The translations under genes were made by a program, and so were the position numbers. This document shows positions 9,058 to 17,938 of a DNA stretch of 64,000 bases, one piece after another. The notes below the pieces were generated by a model. The model worked only from the letters and a program-made list of their open reading frames with translations, searched no databases and was not told the DNA's origin. Source of the stretch: Butyrivibrio sp. XPD2006 (lineage in GTDB: Bacteria; Bacillota; Clostridia; Lachnospirales; Lachnospiraceae); contig NZ_ATVT01000003.1 in the NCBI RefSeq assembly GCF_000420865.1, forward strand, positions 354,306-418,305, read 5' to 3'. How positions within the stretch are numbered: the stretch's first letter is position 1; each line of letters begins with the position of its first letter.

Positions 9058-9095
9058 AGAGGCGGATTTACTAAGGATCCGTCTCTTTTTAAAAT
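9058..9095 (+). terminator. Intrinsic terminator of the coiled-coil gene
   Basis: AGAGGCGGAT (9058-9067), loop TTACTAAGG, ATCCGTCTCT (9077-9086), then TTTTAAAATTTTTT. Confidence 0.9.
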
Positions 9096-9111
9096 TTTTT
9101 TAAAAAAGTAC

Positions 9112-9140
9112 TTGCATTTTGTTTTGATTTGTAATAATAT
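9112..9140 (+). promoter_or_regulatory. Sigma-A promoter of the tRNA-Glu gene
   Basis: TTGCAT (9112-9117), 17-base spacer, TAATAT (9135-9140). The transcript would start near 9147, about 27 bases before the tRNA. A small hairpin GTCGCC/GGCGAC lies in this leader at 9147-9166. Confidence 0.8.
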
Positions 9141-9173
9141 AAACAAGTCGCCGCGATACGGGCGACACGAAAT

Positions 9174-9245
9174 GCCTCGTTGGTCAAGCGGTTAAGACGC
9201 TGCCCTCTCACGGCAGAATCAGCGGTTCGATTCCGCTACGAGGTA
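9174..9245 (+). tRNA. tRNA-Glu (anticodon CUC)
   Basis: 72 bases folding into a cloverleaf. The acceptor GCCTCGT pairs with ACGAGGT (G1-U72 wobble) and A73 is the discriminator. The D arm contains GGTCAAGCGGTTAAGAC. The anticodon stem CTGCC/GGCAG encloses loop CTCTCAC with anticodon CTC, and the T arm is AGCGG-TTCGATT-CCGCT. CCA is not encoded. It is a single gene with its own promoter and terminator. CUC reads GAG codons. Confidence 0.95.
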
Positions 9246-9274
9246 CTAGCTATTAAGAATAGCCCAACCCGAGA

Positions 9275-9307
9275 AGCTAGAACACATATGTGTTTTAGCT
9301 TTTTTTA
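9275..9307 (+). terminator. Terminator of the tRNA-Glu gene
   Basis: AGCTAGAACACA (9275-9286) pairs with TGTGTTTTAGCT (9289-9300; one G-U), followed by TTTTTTAATT. A strong rho-independent signal. Confidence 0.92.
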
Positions 9308-9366
9308 ATTTCCATAACTGGTATATTTGTGAAATAATAAGATATGAAATATTACAGGAGGTGGAC

Positions 9367-10512
9367 GTGGGTAATTGTTTTAATTATGTACTGGCAAATA
9401 TAGCATGTGCAGTTTTTCTGGGAACAGTGCTTTTTACCCTTGGAAGAGGTGTTGATAAGCAGATTTCCACAATGATCCTTATACGTATGGTTCGCCTTCT
9501 GGTTATTTATTTTGTGGCGGACTCTGTATGGATACTGTTTGAAAGCGGTGTATTTCATGTGAACAAAACAGTTTTCTATATATCAACTATTGTTCCTTAC
9601 TTGTGTCTGTTGACCAGTGCCTGGCTGTGGTATCTTTACTGTGAGATAATCCAGGGGAACACGGATATTCTTACACCTAAAAAGACATTCATCAGCATTA
9701 TAGCTTTCTATATTGCGCTGATAATTCTGTTTATCGGAATTTTTACGGATTACCTTATTGCCATTGATGATACAGGACATCTGGAATATGGCCCGTTATA
9801 TATAGTTGTGCTCTGTGTGCCTTTCGGATATCTGATATATTCTTCAATTAAGGCGTTCTCCAGGGCATATACCAGCAACAGATATTATGATCACAGGCTG
9901 TATATGGCTATGGGGCTGTTCCCTATACCGCCAATTATCTGCGGAGTGGTGCAGTCTTTCTTCCTGACTGTCCCTGTCTTGTGCTACGGTGCGACATGTG
10001 CTGTTCTGTTTTTGTATATAACTGCTATAGAAAACCACATTTCCACCGATCCGCTGACTCAGATCAATAACCGCCAGGAGATGCAACGATATCTGACTTT
10101 AAAGATGAAGTCCAAATCTCAGGGACTTAATCTGTATCTGATGATCCTTGATGTGGATCACTTTAAAGAGATTAATGACAAATATGGCCATATAGAGGGA
10201 GACAAGGCCCTGATAACTGTTGCCGAAGCAATGAAAGCTTCTTTTGAAGATTACAGGAGCAGAGCATTCCTGTCGAGATTTGGCGGTGATGAATTCATAG
10301 TGATAATGGAAGCTGAAAACGAACAGCAGGTTCAGGCGGCTGCGGATCTGATCCGCTCAAATATTACAAGTTTCAATGAGAATTCGGGAGCAGCTTTCAA
10401 GCTTGAGGCCAGCGTAGGATATGCCGCGTATGATTATGACAATCCGGTGACCATCCCCGAGCTGATTGCTCAGGCTGATGAGAAGCTGTATGAAATGAAA
10501 AATAACCGGTAG
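9367..10512 (+). CDS. Membrane diguanylate cyclase (GGDEF domain)
   Basis: 381 residues from a GTG at 9367, with AGGAGG at 9356-9361 giving 5-base spacing; the in-frame GTG at 9361 overlaps that ribosome site and is unlikely. About seven hydrophobic segments fill residues 5-215 as a membrane sensor region of unknown ligand. A GGDEF domain follows, starting at DPLTQINNR and having an intact catalytic GGDEF (residues 306-310) in RFGGDEFIVI. It is predicted to make cyclic di-GMP from two GTP. No RxxD inhibitory site is evident just before the motif (RAFLSRF). It is relevant to the c-di-GMP riboswitch at 61575-61645. Confidence 0.92.
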   Translation: MGNCFNYVLANIACAVFLGTVLFTLGRGVDKQISTMILIRMVRLLVIYFVADSVWILFESGVFHVNKTVFYISTIVPYLCLLTSAWLWYLYCEIIQGNTDILTPKKTFISIIAFYIALIILFIGIFTDYLIAIDDTGHLEYGPLYIVVLCVPFGYLIYSSIKAFSRAYTSNRYYDHRLYMAMGLFPIPPIICGVVQSFFLTVPVLCYGATCAVLFLYITAIENHISTDPLTQINNRQEMQRYLTLKMKSKSQGLNLYLMILDVDHFKEINDKYGHIEGDKALITVAEAMKASFEDYRSRAFLSRFGGDEFIVIMEAENEQQVQAAADLIRSNITSFNENSGAAFKLEASVGYAAYDYDNPVTIPELIAQADEKLYEMKNNR

Positions 10513-10557
10513 AGCTACAGGATACCGATTATTATACTTAAAAACGGAAGAGTTGAC

Positions 10558-11022
10558 ATGAGACCAACACGTACTGAAAAAGAAAATGCCATAAGAGAGA
10601 AGATGATTGCCGAGCTGTATGCCAACAAGTACAACCAGTTCATAGGCTTTGAAATCCTGGAACTCAGCGCGACCTACAGCAAATCAAGAGTTAAGTGTGA
10701 TGAGAGGCTTCATAATACTTACGGAAGTATCCACGGCGGAGCGCTGCTGTCCTTTGTTGATGCAATGGCAGGCGCAACCGGAAGTATGAGCGGATATTAC
10801 GTCACAACCGTATCGGCTAATCTTAATTTTCTTTTACCGGCGGTGAATACAGAATACATATACTGCGAGTGCATGAAACTCAAGACAGGCAAGCACATTC
10901 TGGTATTTGATATCAGAGTAACTGATGATGCGGGGAATCTGCTGGATAGCGGAGAATTCTCTTTTTATGCAAGTAAGGTTCCTGTGCTTGAGGGAAATCT
11001 GCAATTCGGTGAAAAGAAATAA
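10558..11022 (+). CDS. PaaI-type hotdog-fold thioesterase
   Basis: 154 residues. The single-domain hotdog signature GSIHGGALLSFVDAMAG has the HGG and the Asp typical of PaaI/YbgC-like acyl-CoA thioesterases, and is followed by the strand pattern VTTVSANLNFLLPAV. The likely reaction is hydrolysis of an acyl- or aryl-CoA thioester in the cytoplasm; the substrate is unknown. It lies 45 bases after the diguanylate cyclase and 18 before a lipoprotein gene, possibly one transcription unit. The start follows GGAAGAG. Confidence 0.85.
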   Translation: MRPTRTEKENAIREKMIAELYANKYNQFIGFEILELSATYSKSRVKCDERLHNTYGSIHGGALLSFVDAMAGATGSMSGYYVTTVSANLNFLLPAVNTEYIYCECMKLKTGKHILVFDIRVTDDAGNLLDSGEFSFYASKVPVLEGNLQFGEKK

Positions 11023-11040
11023 ATAACCAGGGAGAGATTT

Positions 11041-12240
11041 ATGAAAAGAGTGAAGAAAGTTTTGGCTGTATCAACTGTATTGGTTGCAGCTATGGGATTA
11101 TGCGCATGTGAGGACGGAGCACCGGCAGAGCTTGGTTATGCAGAGACAGAAAGCTCTGACAGCATCAGCGCCGAAGCTGCCTCTAAGGAGCAGAGCAGCG
11201 TTGCTGTAGAAGATACCGATGCAGAAGAAAACTCAGATACAGATGTTTCTGCAGAAGCTGATTCAAAAGCAGATTCAAGTGTAGATTCCGATGAAAACGA
11301 GGAGTTGTTTAAGGCTTTTATAGACGATGAAATTCCTGCAATCCGCATAAGCGAAGATGGAACAGAAGATACCTTTATGTATTCGGATCTCCCACATGAT
11401 CCTGAGGACTGGGATAATGTCACTGTCAGCGATGAGAGGATCGATCTTGACAACGACGGTGAGAATGAGCTGATTCTTACAGGAGCAAACGGCGGAATGT
11501 ATCTTGATGCGAGAGACGGTAAAGTTTATGTCCTTGCAGAGGGAGACGGTACAGCGTTCAGGCTTGACCATGCAGAGTATGAAGGTTCAACTTACGTTGT
11601 TCACAGCGATACGACCCATGGCGGAAGACAGACCTATACCCTGGACAAATACAACGGAAAGGGTGAGATTGAGGATTCCTTCCAGCTGGCTGCTATGTAC
11701 TGGGATAATGAGTACGACTTATATGATCACGACAGTGAGTTTATTTTCCGCGACAAGAACATCACAATGGAAGAGTATGAGGCTCTGGCAAAAGAGATAC
11801 TGGATGTGCCTACAAAGCTGGAGTGGGCTGAGAAAGTCGCTGAAAACGATATCAATTATCCTGATACGAGAAAAGAGCCTGTAAAGAATGACGGCACTGA
11901 AGCTTTTACAATGCTCATTGATGAATTTGCCGGAGAATATACATATGTAAAAGATCAAAACGGACTGGGCGGAACTCTCAGCATTCGCCTGAACGAACTT
12001 GGCTATGATATAAATGACAATAATTCAAACGGCTACAGATTCCTTGCTAACGACAGTAATGTTGAGTACATTCAGGGCAACAGGATGATGATTGCATATC
12101 CCGGGATGGTTTATTCGGATGGAGATGCTACCTTTAATTATTATGTTATAGTTAAGCACAACGGCTATTTATCAGTGTTTGAGGCGGATAGTAAATACGA
12201 AAATCTGCAGTTTCTCTACACGGCATGGGTTAAATACTGA
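11041..12240 (+). CDS. Lipoprotein of unknown function
   Basis: 399 residues. The N-terminus is a lipoprotein signal peptide (MKRVKKVLAVSTVL, then MGLCAC; Cys23 is the likely lipidated residue, Cys21 an alternative). An acidic Ser/Asp/Glu/Ala linker runs to about residue 85. The folded part carries DLDNDGENELIL, a calcium-loop-like motif found in VCBS/FG-GAP-type repeats. The remainder is acidic and Tyr-rich with no catalytic motif seen. Predicted to sit on the outer face of the membrane. Confidence 0.8.
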   Translation: MKRVKKVLAVSTVLVAAMGLCACEDGAPAELGYAETESSDSISAEAASKEQSSVAVEDTDAEENSDTDVSAEADSKADSSVDSDENEELFKAFIDDEIPAIRISEDGTEDTFMYSDLPHDPEDWDNVTVSDERIDLDNDGENELILTGANGGMYLDARDGKVYVLAEGDGTAFRLDHAEYEGSTYVVHSDTTHGGRQTYTLDKYNGKGEIEDSFQLAAMYWDNEYDLYDHDSEFIFRDKNITMEEYEALAKEILDVPTKLEWAEKVAENDINYPDTRKEPVKNDGTEAFTMLIDEFAGEYTYVKDQNGLGGTLSIRLNELGYDINDNNSNGYRFLANDSNVEYIQGNRMMIAYPGMVYSDGDATFNYYVIVKHNGYLSVFEADSKYENLQFLYTAWVKY

Positions 12241-12247
12241 AAAACCC

Positions 12248-12276
12248 TTGACGAAATCGCATAAACATGGTATTGT
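12248..12276 (+). promoter_or_regulatory. Sigma-A promoter of the rimP-nusA-infB operon
   Basis: TTGACG (12248-12253), 17-base spacer, TATTGT (12271-12276). The start of transcription would be near 12283, giving a leader of about 77 bases before rimP. Confidence 0.8.
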
Positions 12277-12291
12277 CTACATGTAAATTGT

Positions 12292-12322
12292 AAGTGGGCT
12301 TGAGCAGAGCCCACTTTATTTA
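12292..12322 (+). promoter_or_regulatory. Leader hairpin of the rimP-nusA operon, attenuator-like
   Basis: AAGTGGGCT (12292-12300), 7-base loop, AGCCCACTT (12308-12316), then TATTTAT. A perfect 9-bp stem starts only about 10 bases from the predicted transcription start. A smaller stem TATGCC/GGCATA follows (12321-12336). NusA autoregulates this operon in other bacteria, so an attenuator is possible; a 5' stabilising hairpin is the alternative. Confidence 0.55.
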
Positions 12323-12359
12323 TGCCCAAAAAGGCATAACACATATGAGGAATAGAATA

Positions 12360-12821
12360 ATGAAGAAAAGCGAAATTGAAGCAAAGACTGAAGCAATGCT
12401 CGCACCAATCTGCGAGAAGTACGGTGTTAAGGTCTACGATGTCGAGTACGTCAAAGAGGCAGGGGAATGGTACCTCAGAGCCTACATTGACAAGGAAGGC
12501 GGCGTCAACATCAATGACTGTGTCGATGTAAACCACGCACTTTCCGATGCGCTTGATGCAGATGACTTTATTGAGGAAGCTTACACCTTGGAGGTCAGCA
12601 GTCCCGGACTTGGCAGACAGCTCAAGAAGGACAGGCACTTTGCGAACAGCATCGGTCAGGATGTTGAGCTTAAACTCTTTAAACCAAGAGACGGAGTTAA
12701 GGAGTTTGCCGGTACACTGAAGAGCTTTGATGACTCAACGGTTACCGTAACTATAAATAATGAAGACGAAACTTTTATAAGAAAAGAGATATCAGTTATT
12801 AAGCTTGCTCTGGATTTTTGA
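12360..12821 (+). CDS. rimP: RimP, ribosome maturation factor
   Basis: 153 residues from the ATG at 12360 (GAGG 9 bases upstream; the upstream in-frame starts at 12294 would run through the leader hairpin). The N-terminal domain has VKVYDVEYV and the YIDKEGGVNINDC motif; EVSSPGLGRQL marks the junction to the SH3-like C-terminal domain, which ends ISVIKLALDF. It binds the 30S subunit and assists its assembly. First gene of the classical nusA operon; nusA starts 23 bases downstream. Confidence 0.95.
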   Translation: MKKSEIEAKTEAMLAPICEKYGVKVYDVEYVKEAGEWYLRAYIDKEGGVNINDCVDVNHALSDALDADDFIEEAYTLEVSSPGLGRQLKKDRHFANSIGQDVELKLFKPRDGVKEFAGTLKSFDDSTVTVTINNEDETFIRKEISVIKLALDF

Positions 12822-12844
12822 TCCGGACGGAAATGGAGATTACG

Positions 12845-14005
12845 ATGAGTAAAGAATTAATGGATGCCCTTGAGCTACTTGAGAAAGAGAAGAACATCAG
12901 CAAGGATTCACTTTTTGATGCTATTGAGAACTCTCTTATCACAGCATGCAAGAACAACTTCGGCAAGGCTGAGAACATCAGAGTAGAAGTTGACAGAGAG
13001 AGCTGCGATTTCAAGTGCTACGCAGACAAGGAAGTTGTTGAAACTGCAGATGATGTAATGGATCCTAACCTTGAGATCTCACTTGACGATGCCAAGAAGA
13101 TTACCAAGAAAGCCAAGGTTGGAGATATCGTTCCTGTATCTCTCAATTCCAAGGAGTTTGGACGTATCGCAACACAGAACGCCAAGAACGTTATCCTTCA
13201 GAAGATCCGTGAGGAGGAGCGTGGCGCTATCTATAATGAGTACTTCGAGAAGGAGCATGACATCGTAACAGGTGTTGTTCAGAGATTCATCGGTAAGAAC
13301 ATCTCTATCAACCTTGGAAGAGCAGATGCGATCCTCAATGAGAATGAGCAGGTTAAGACTGAGGTTTACAGACCTACACAGCGTCTTAGAGTATATGTAC
13401 TTGAAGTTAAGAACGGTTCAAAGGGACCAAGGATTCTTGTATCCCGTACACACCCCGATCTTGTAAAGAGACTCTTCGAGCAGGAAGTTGCTGAGATCCA
13501 GGACGGTACTGTTGAGATCAAGTCAATTGCAAGAGAAGCAGGAAGCCGTACAAAGATTGCTGTTTATTCCAAGGATCCTAATGTAGATGCGGTTGGCGCA
13601 TGCGTAGGTGTTAACGGAAGCAGAGTTAACCTCATTGTTGATGAGCTCGGCGGCGAGAAGATCGACGTTATCAACTGGGATGAGAACCCCGGTAACCTCA
13701 TTCAGAATGCTCTTTCACCTGCCAAGATCGTAGCAGTATTTGCTGATCCTGAGGAGAAGAGTGCCAAGGTTGTTGTTCCTGATTATCAGCTTTCACTTGC
13801 CATCGGTAAGGAAGGTCAGAATGCAAGACTTGCAGCAAGACTTACAGGCTACAAGATCGATATCAAGGATGAGACACACGCTAAGGATGCACCCGGATTC
13901 CGTATGGAAGACTACCTCGATGATGAAGATGAGTACGATGAGGAGTATGAGGGCGAGTACGAGGAAGAATACGAAGAGGCACCTGAAGAGGGCGCTGAGG
14001 AGTAA
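12845..14005 (+). CDS. nusA: NusA, transcription termination/antitermination factor
   Basis: 386 residues from the ATG at 12845 (GGAG at 12835-12838). Domains in order: the RNA polymerase-binding N-terminal domain (ELMDALELLEKEKNISKD), S1 (IVTGVVQRFIGKNISINLG), and KH1/KH2 (VDAVGACVGVNGSRVN; LSLAIGKEGQNARLAARLTG). The tail is strongly acidic (DDEDEYDEEYEGEYEEE) rather than carrying the duplicated acidic repeat domains of E. coli; short acidic tails are usual in Firmicutes. It modulates pausing, termination and antitermination. Confidence 0.97.
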   Translation: MSKELMDALELLEKEKNISKDSLFDAIENSLITACKNNFGKAENIRVEVDRESCDFKCYADKEVVETADDVMDPNLEISLDDAKKITKKAKVGDIVPVSLNSKEFGRIATQNAKNVILQKIREEERGAIYNEYFEKEHDIVTGVVQRFIGKNISINLGRADAILNENEQVKTEVYRPTQRLRVYVLEVKNGSKGPRILVSRTHPDLVKRLFEQEVAEIQDGTVEIKSIAREAGSRTKIAVYSKDPNVDAVGACVGVNGSRVNLIVDELGGEKIDVINWDENPGNLIQNALSPAKIVAVFADPEEKSAKVVVPDYQLSLAIGKEGQNARLAARLTGYKIDIKDETHAKDAPGFRMEDYLDDEDEYDEEYEGEYEEEYEEAPEEGAEE

Positions 14006-14028
14006 CTCGCACTTCGATTGGAGAATAC

Positions 14029-14286
14029 ATGCAAAAGAAAATTCCCATGAGAAAATGTGTCGGCTGTGGTGAGATGAAGGAAAAGAAGGAACTGATCAGG
14101 GTCATCAAGACACCTGAAGATGAGATACTTCTTGATACCACCGGAAGGGCCAATGGCAGAGGAGCATATATATGCTGCAATGCCGAATGCCTGAAAAAGG
14201 CAGTTAAGAACAGAGGCCTGGAGAGATCACTGAAGTCGCATATACCGACAGACGTGCTTGAGCGAATGGAAAAGGAGCTTGGCTAA
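14029..14286 (+). CDS. rnpM: RnpM/YlxR family RNA-binding protein
   Basis: 85 residues. The typical YlxR opening KIPMRKCVGCGEMKEKKELIR is split here by position: PMRKCVGC at about 6-13 and then KKELIRV; NGRGAYIC follows. These form the conserved RNA-binding patch. The family was linked to modulation of RNase P in Bacillus subtilis (RnpM). It lies between nusA and ylxQ, the standard Firmicute order, with 23 and 2 bases to its neighbours. Confidence 0.93.
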   Translation: MQKKIPMRKCVGCGEMKEKKELIRVIKTPEDEILLDTTGRANGRGAYICCNAECLKKAVKNRGLERSLKSHIPTDVLERMEKELG

Positions 14287-14288
14287 AG

Positions 14289-14627
14289 TTGGATTTAAAT
14301 AAGGTTTATTCTTTGCTTGGTCTTTGTATGAGAGCAGGTAAAGTTAAAAGCGGGGAAACAGCCGTGATGGATGCGATCCGCAAAAGAAAGGCCTGTTTGG
14401 TCATCGTTGCAGAAGATGCATCGGAGAATACCACCAAACAGTTTAGCGATAAGTGTAAGTATTATAACGTCCCGATAGTTTTCTTTGGAGACATGGAAAA
14501 ACTGGGACATGCAATTGGTAAGGATGTTCGAACTAGTCTGGCAATAACGGACAAAGGTCTGTCTGAGTCACTTCGGAAGAACTTACTCGAAGAAACAAGT
14601 GGAGGAAATGCGAATGGCAAAAATTAA
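14289..14627 (+). CDS. ylxQ: YlxQ, L7Ae/L30e family RNA-binding protein
   Basis: 112 residues from a TTG start two bases after the rnpM stop. The L7Ae-like fold is visible as LLGLCMRAGKVKSGE, KACLVIVAEDASENTTKQ and YNVPIVFFGDMEKLGHAIGK. Such proteins bind kink-turn RNA; the specific target of YlxQ is not established. The gene overlaps infB by 14 bases, so translation is probably coupled. Confidence 0.9.
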   Translation: MDLNKVYSLLGLCMRAGKVKSGETAVMDAIRKRKACLVIVAEDASENTTKQFSDKCKYYNVPIVFFGDMEKLGHAIGKDVRTSLAITDKGLSESLRKNLLEETSGGNANGKN

Positions 14628-17499
14628 AATATCCGAACTTGCGGGAGAGCTTGGATGCGAGGCAAAAGAGCTGATAGCTTTTTTGCAGGAAAAAGGAATA
14701 GAAGCAAAACGCTCTAACAGTTCAATAGAAGAGACAGATGCTGAGGTTGCCAGAAAGAAATTTGGTAAGACTGAGGAAAAGAGCGCTTCTGCAGAGAAGC
14801 CAAAGAAGGCTGTAGAAGCACCAAAGGCAGAGGAAGCTCCCAAGGCTGCAGAGCCTAAGAAAGAGGCTGCAAAAGAGCCTGAGAATCAGGCTCCCAAGGC
14901 TTCTGACCAGGCACCTGTTAAGAAAAAGAAGAAGATCATTGTTGTTACAAACAACAACAATTCCCAGAGAGGCGGTCAGAGCCAGCAGGGCGGAAACGGA
15001 AACAGGGATTTCGGAAACAGAAACCGTGACAACAGAAACCAGGGCGGTAACGGTCAGGGACAGAGAAGACCTACATTTGCTCAGGCTCAGAATACATATC
15101 GTCCTATCAAGCCTCTGACAGCACCATCACAGATGGAGAGCTACAACCAGCCTATCAATAAGTCAGTGCAGCCTAAGCCCGCTCCCAAGAAGGAAGCACC
15201 GGTTACCGAGGCACAGACAGCACCTGTACAGAACACAGCACCTGTTCAGCAGAGTGCACCTGCTCAGCAGCAGGCACCTGCAAGACCTGCACAGCAGGCA
15301 CCTTCAAGACCTGCAGCACCTGCACAGGGAAGGGATAACAGAGACAACAGAGACAATAGAGATAACAGGGATGGCAGGGATAACAGAGACAACAGAAATT
15401 CTCAGAGAGGCGACAGACCTGCATTCCAGGGCGGAAGAAACGACAGAAACGATAGAAACGACAGAAATGACCGCGGCCCTTCAAACGGCGGTGGAAAGTT
15501 CGGCGGCAAGGACAACAGATTTGGCGGCAAGAACGACAACAAGGGTGGCCAGAGAGGCGGCTTTGATGGCGCAGCTGACAGACCTGAGGGCGGACATGAT
15601 CAGAGACGCCGTCAGAACCAGGATAAGGATAAGAGAAACAAGAAGGACTTTGCTCTTGAGCAGGAAGAGATGATGCCAAGAAGCAAGAGAGTCGGCAGAT
15701 TCATCAAGCCTGAAGTTAAGAAGGTAGAGGAGCCTGAGGAGCAGATCAAGGTTATTACAATTCCTGAGAAGGTTTCCATCAAAGAGCTTGCTGAGAAGAT
15801 GAAGATGCAGCCTTCTGTTATCATCAAGAAGCTCTTCATGGCAGGTCAGATTTCAACTGTTAACACAGAGCTTAGCTATGAGGATGCTGAGAATATCGCA
15901 GCAGATTATGATATCCTTTGCGAGAAGGAGATTCCTGTAGACGTTATCGAAGAACTTCTTAAGGAAGAAGACGATGCACCTGAGACACTCAAGAAGAGAC
16001 CTCCTGTTGTCTGCGTAATGGGTCACGTTGACCACGGTAAAACATCACTCCTTGATGCTATCCGTAAGACATCCGTTACAGACAGAGAGGCAGGCGGAAT
16101 CACACAGAGAATCGGTGCTTATACAGTATCTGTTCATGATCAGAAGATCACATTCCTTGATACTCCCGGTCATGAGGCATTCACAGCAATGCGTATGCGC
16201 GGTGCCAATTCAACAGATATCGCAGTACTTGTAGTTGCTGCCGATGACGGTGTAATGCCTCAGACAGTAGAGGCTATCAACCATGCCAAGGCTGCAGAGG
16301 TTGAGATCATCGTTGCCGTAAACAAGATTGATAAGCCCAATGCCAACATCGACCGCGTTAAGCAGGAGATGACAGAGTATGGTCTTGTATCCACAGACTG
16401 GGGCGGAACAACTGAGTTCGTACCTGTTTCTGCTAAATCAGGCGAAGGTATCGAGGACCTCCTTGAGACCATTATCCTTACAGCAGACATCCTTGAGCTC
16501 AAGGCTAATCCTGACAGAGAGGCAAGAGGACTTGTCCTCGAGGCAAGACTTGATAAGGGCCGTGGTCCTGTAGCTAACGTTCTTGTTCAGAAGGGAACAC
16601 TTCACGTAGGTGACTTTATTTCTGCCGGAGCAAGCTCGGGTAAGGTTAGAGCCATGGTTGATGATAAGGGCAACAAGCTTAAGGAAGCTCGTCCTTCACA
16701 GCCTGTTGAGATCCTTGGTCTTTCAGATGTTCCAAATGCCGGTGAGGTATTCCTTGGACACGAGACAGATAAAGAAGCTAAGCAGTATGCAAACACATAC
16801 CTTCAGCAGCACAAGAAAGACCTTATTGAAGAGACTAAGGCTAAGATGTCACTTGATGATCTTTACTCCAAGATTGAGGAAGGAAGACTTCAGGAACTCA
16901 ACATCATCATCAAGGCCGATGTACAGGGTAGCGTAGAGGCCCTCAAGCAGAGTCTTCTTAAGCTTTCCAACGAGGAAGTTGTTGTTAAGGTTATTCACGG
17001 TGGCGTTGGTGCCATCAATGAGTCTGATGTAACCCTTGCTGCAGCATCAAATGCTATCATCATCGGATTTGATGTTCGTCCTGATGCAACAGCCAAGAGC
17101 ATGGCTGAGCACGAAGGCGTAGAGATCAAGCTTTACAAGGTTATCTATCAGGCAATTGAGGAGATTGAGTATGCTATGAAGGGTATGCTTGCTCCTATCT
17201 ACGAAGAGAGAGTTACAGGACACGCAGAAGTTCGTCAGATATTCAAGGCATCCAAGGTTGGTAACATCGCCGGTGCATTTGTCAAGGACGGTGTCATCAA
17301 GAAGGATTGCAAGGTACGTATCTACAGAGAAGACGACATGATCTTCGAGGGAGACCTTGGTTCACTTAAGAGATTCAAGGACGACGTTAAGGAAGTTAAG
17401 GAAGGCTTCGAGTGCGGTCTTGTATTTGACGGCTTTGACCAGATCCATGAAGGAGACAGGGTAGAAGCTTATGAGATGGTTGAGGTACCTCGTACCTGA
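14614..17499 (+). CDS. infB: IF-2, translation initiation factor 2
   Basis: 961 residues from the ATG at 14614 (GGAGG at 14601-14605; a GTG at 14599 has no room for a ribosome site). Residues 1-50 are an IF2-N domain. About 50-340 is a low-complexity region: Lys/Ala/Glu/Pro, then Gln/Pro/Ala, then Arg/Asn/Asp/Gly with an (RDN)n tract. A second IF2-N domain follows, then the GTPase domain with GHVDHGKTS near 470, DTPGHEAF and NKID, and C-terminal domains. It brings fMet-tRNA to the 30S subunit. The disordered region is long and RGG/RDN-like, which is unusual in composition. Confidence 0.97.
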   Translation: MAKIKISELAGELGCEAKELIAFLQEKGIEAKRSNSSIEETDAEVARKKFGKTEEKSASAEKPKKAVEAPKAEEAPKAAEPKKEAAKEPENQAPKASDQAPVKKKKKIIVVTNNNNSQRGGQSQQGGNGNRDFGNRNRDNRNQGGNGQGQRRPTFAQAQNTYRPIKPLTAPSQMESYNQPINKSVQPKPAPKKEAPVTEAQTAPVQNTAPVQQSAPAQQQAPARPAQQAPSRPAAPAQGRDNRDNRDNRDNRDGRDNRDNRNSQRGDRPAFQGGRNDRNDRNDRNDRGPSNGGGKFGGKDNRFGGKNDNKGGQRGGFDGAADRPEGGHDQRRRQNQDKDKRNKKDFALEQEEMMPRSKRVGRFIKPEVKKVEEPEEQIKVITIPEKVSIKELAEKMKMQPSVIIKKLFMAGQISTVNTELSYEDAENIAADYDILCEKEIPVDVIEELLKEEDDAPETLKKRPPVVCVMGHVDHGKTSLLDAIRKTSVTDREAGGITQRIGAYTVSVHDQKITFLDTPGHEAFTAMRMRGANSTDIAVLVVAADDGVMPQTVEAINHAKAAEVEIIVAVNKIDKPNANIDRVKQEMTEYGLVSTDWGGTTEFVPVSAKSGEGIEDLLETIILTADILELKANPDREARGLVLEARLDKGRGPVANVLVQKGTLHVGDFISAGASSGKVRAMVDDKGNKLKEARPSQPVEILGLSDVPNAGEVFLGHETDKEAKQYANTYLQQHKKDLIEETKAKMSLDDLYSKIEEGRLQELNIIIKADVQGSVEALKQSLLKLSNEEVVVKVIHGGVGAINESDVTLAAASNAIIIGFDVRPDATAKSMAEHEGVEIKLYKVIYQAIEEIEYAMKGMLAPIYEERVTGHAEVRQIFKASKVGNIAGAFVKDGVIKKDCKVRIYREDDMIFEGDLGSLKRFKDDVKEVKEGFECGLVFDGFDQIHEGDRVEAYEMVEVPRT

Positions 17500-17515
17500 C
17501 CACTGAGGTTACAGA

Positions 17516-17938
17516 ATGAGAAAAAACAGCAATAAAAACAGAAGAATAAACGGTGAGGTTATGAAGGTCATTTCCGAGGCAATCCGTTATAGCAAGGATC
17601 CGAGGATAAGCCCCTTTACATCCGTAATGGATGTAGAGGTTGCACCTGACCTTAAGACCTGTAAGGTATGGGTTACCGTAATGGGCAACGAAGAGGACAG
17701 AGCAAGAACCCAGGAGGGACTTAAGTCTGCTTCGGGATACATTCGTTCAACCCTTGCCAAGGAACTGAACATGAGATACACACCGGAGCTCCGCTTTATC
17801 ATGGATGACTCCATCGAGTATGCAATCAATATGTCCAAGAAGATTGATGAAGTTACTGCCAAGGATAACGAGGCAAGACTTGCTCGCGGAGAGAGCCTTG
17901 ATGAAGAGGAATCCACTGAGGATCAGGAGGAAGAATGA
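17516..17938 (+). CDS. rbfA: RbfA, 30S ribosome-binding factor
   Basis: 140 residues with the RbfA KH-like fold: RRINGEVMKVISEAIRY, then DLKTCKVWVTVMG, then LRFIMDDSIEYAINMSKKID. The last part is acidic and probably disordered. It acts in late 16S rRNA 5'-end maturation and cold adaptation. The stop overlaps the nrnA start (ATGA). Confidence 0.95.
   Translation: MRKNSNKNRRINGEVMKVISEAIRYSKDPRISPFTSVMDVEVAPDLKTCKVWVTVMGNEEDRARTQEGLKSASGYIRSTLAKELNMRYTPELRFIMDDSIEYAINMSKKIDEVTAKDNEARLARGESLDEEESTEDQEEE

Noticed and set aside
15330..15400. Short tandem DNA repeat or CRISPR-like array in infB
   Set aside because: The periodicity is that of RDN codons inside an open, conserved gene; no spacers are present.
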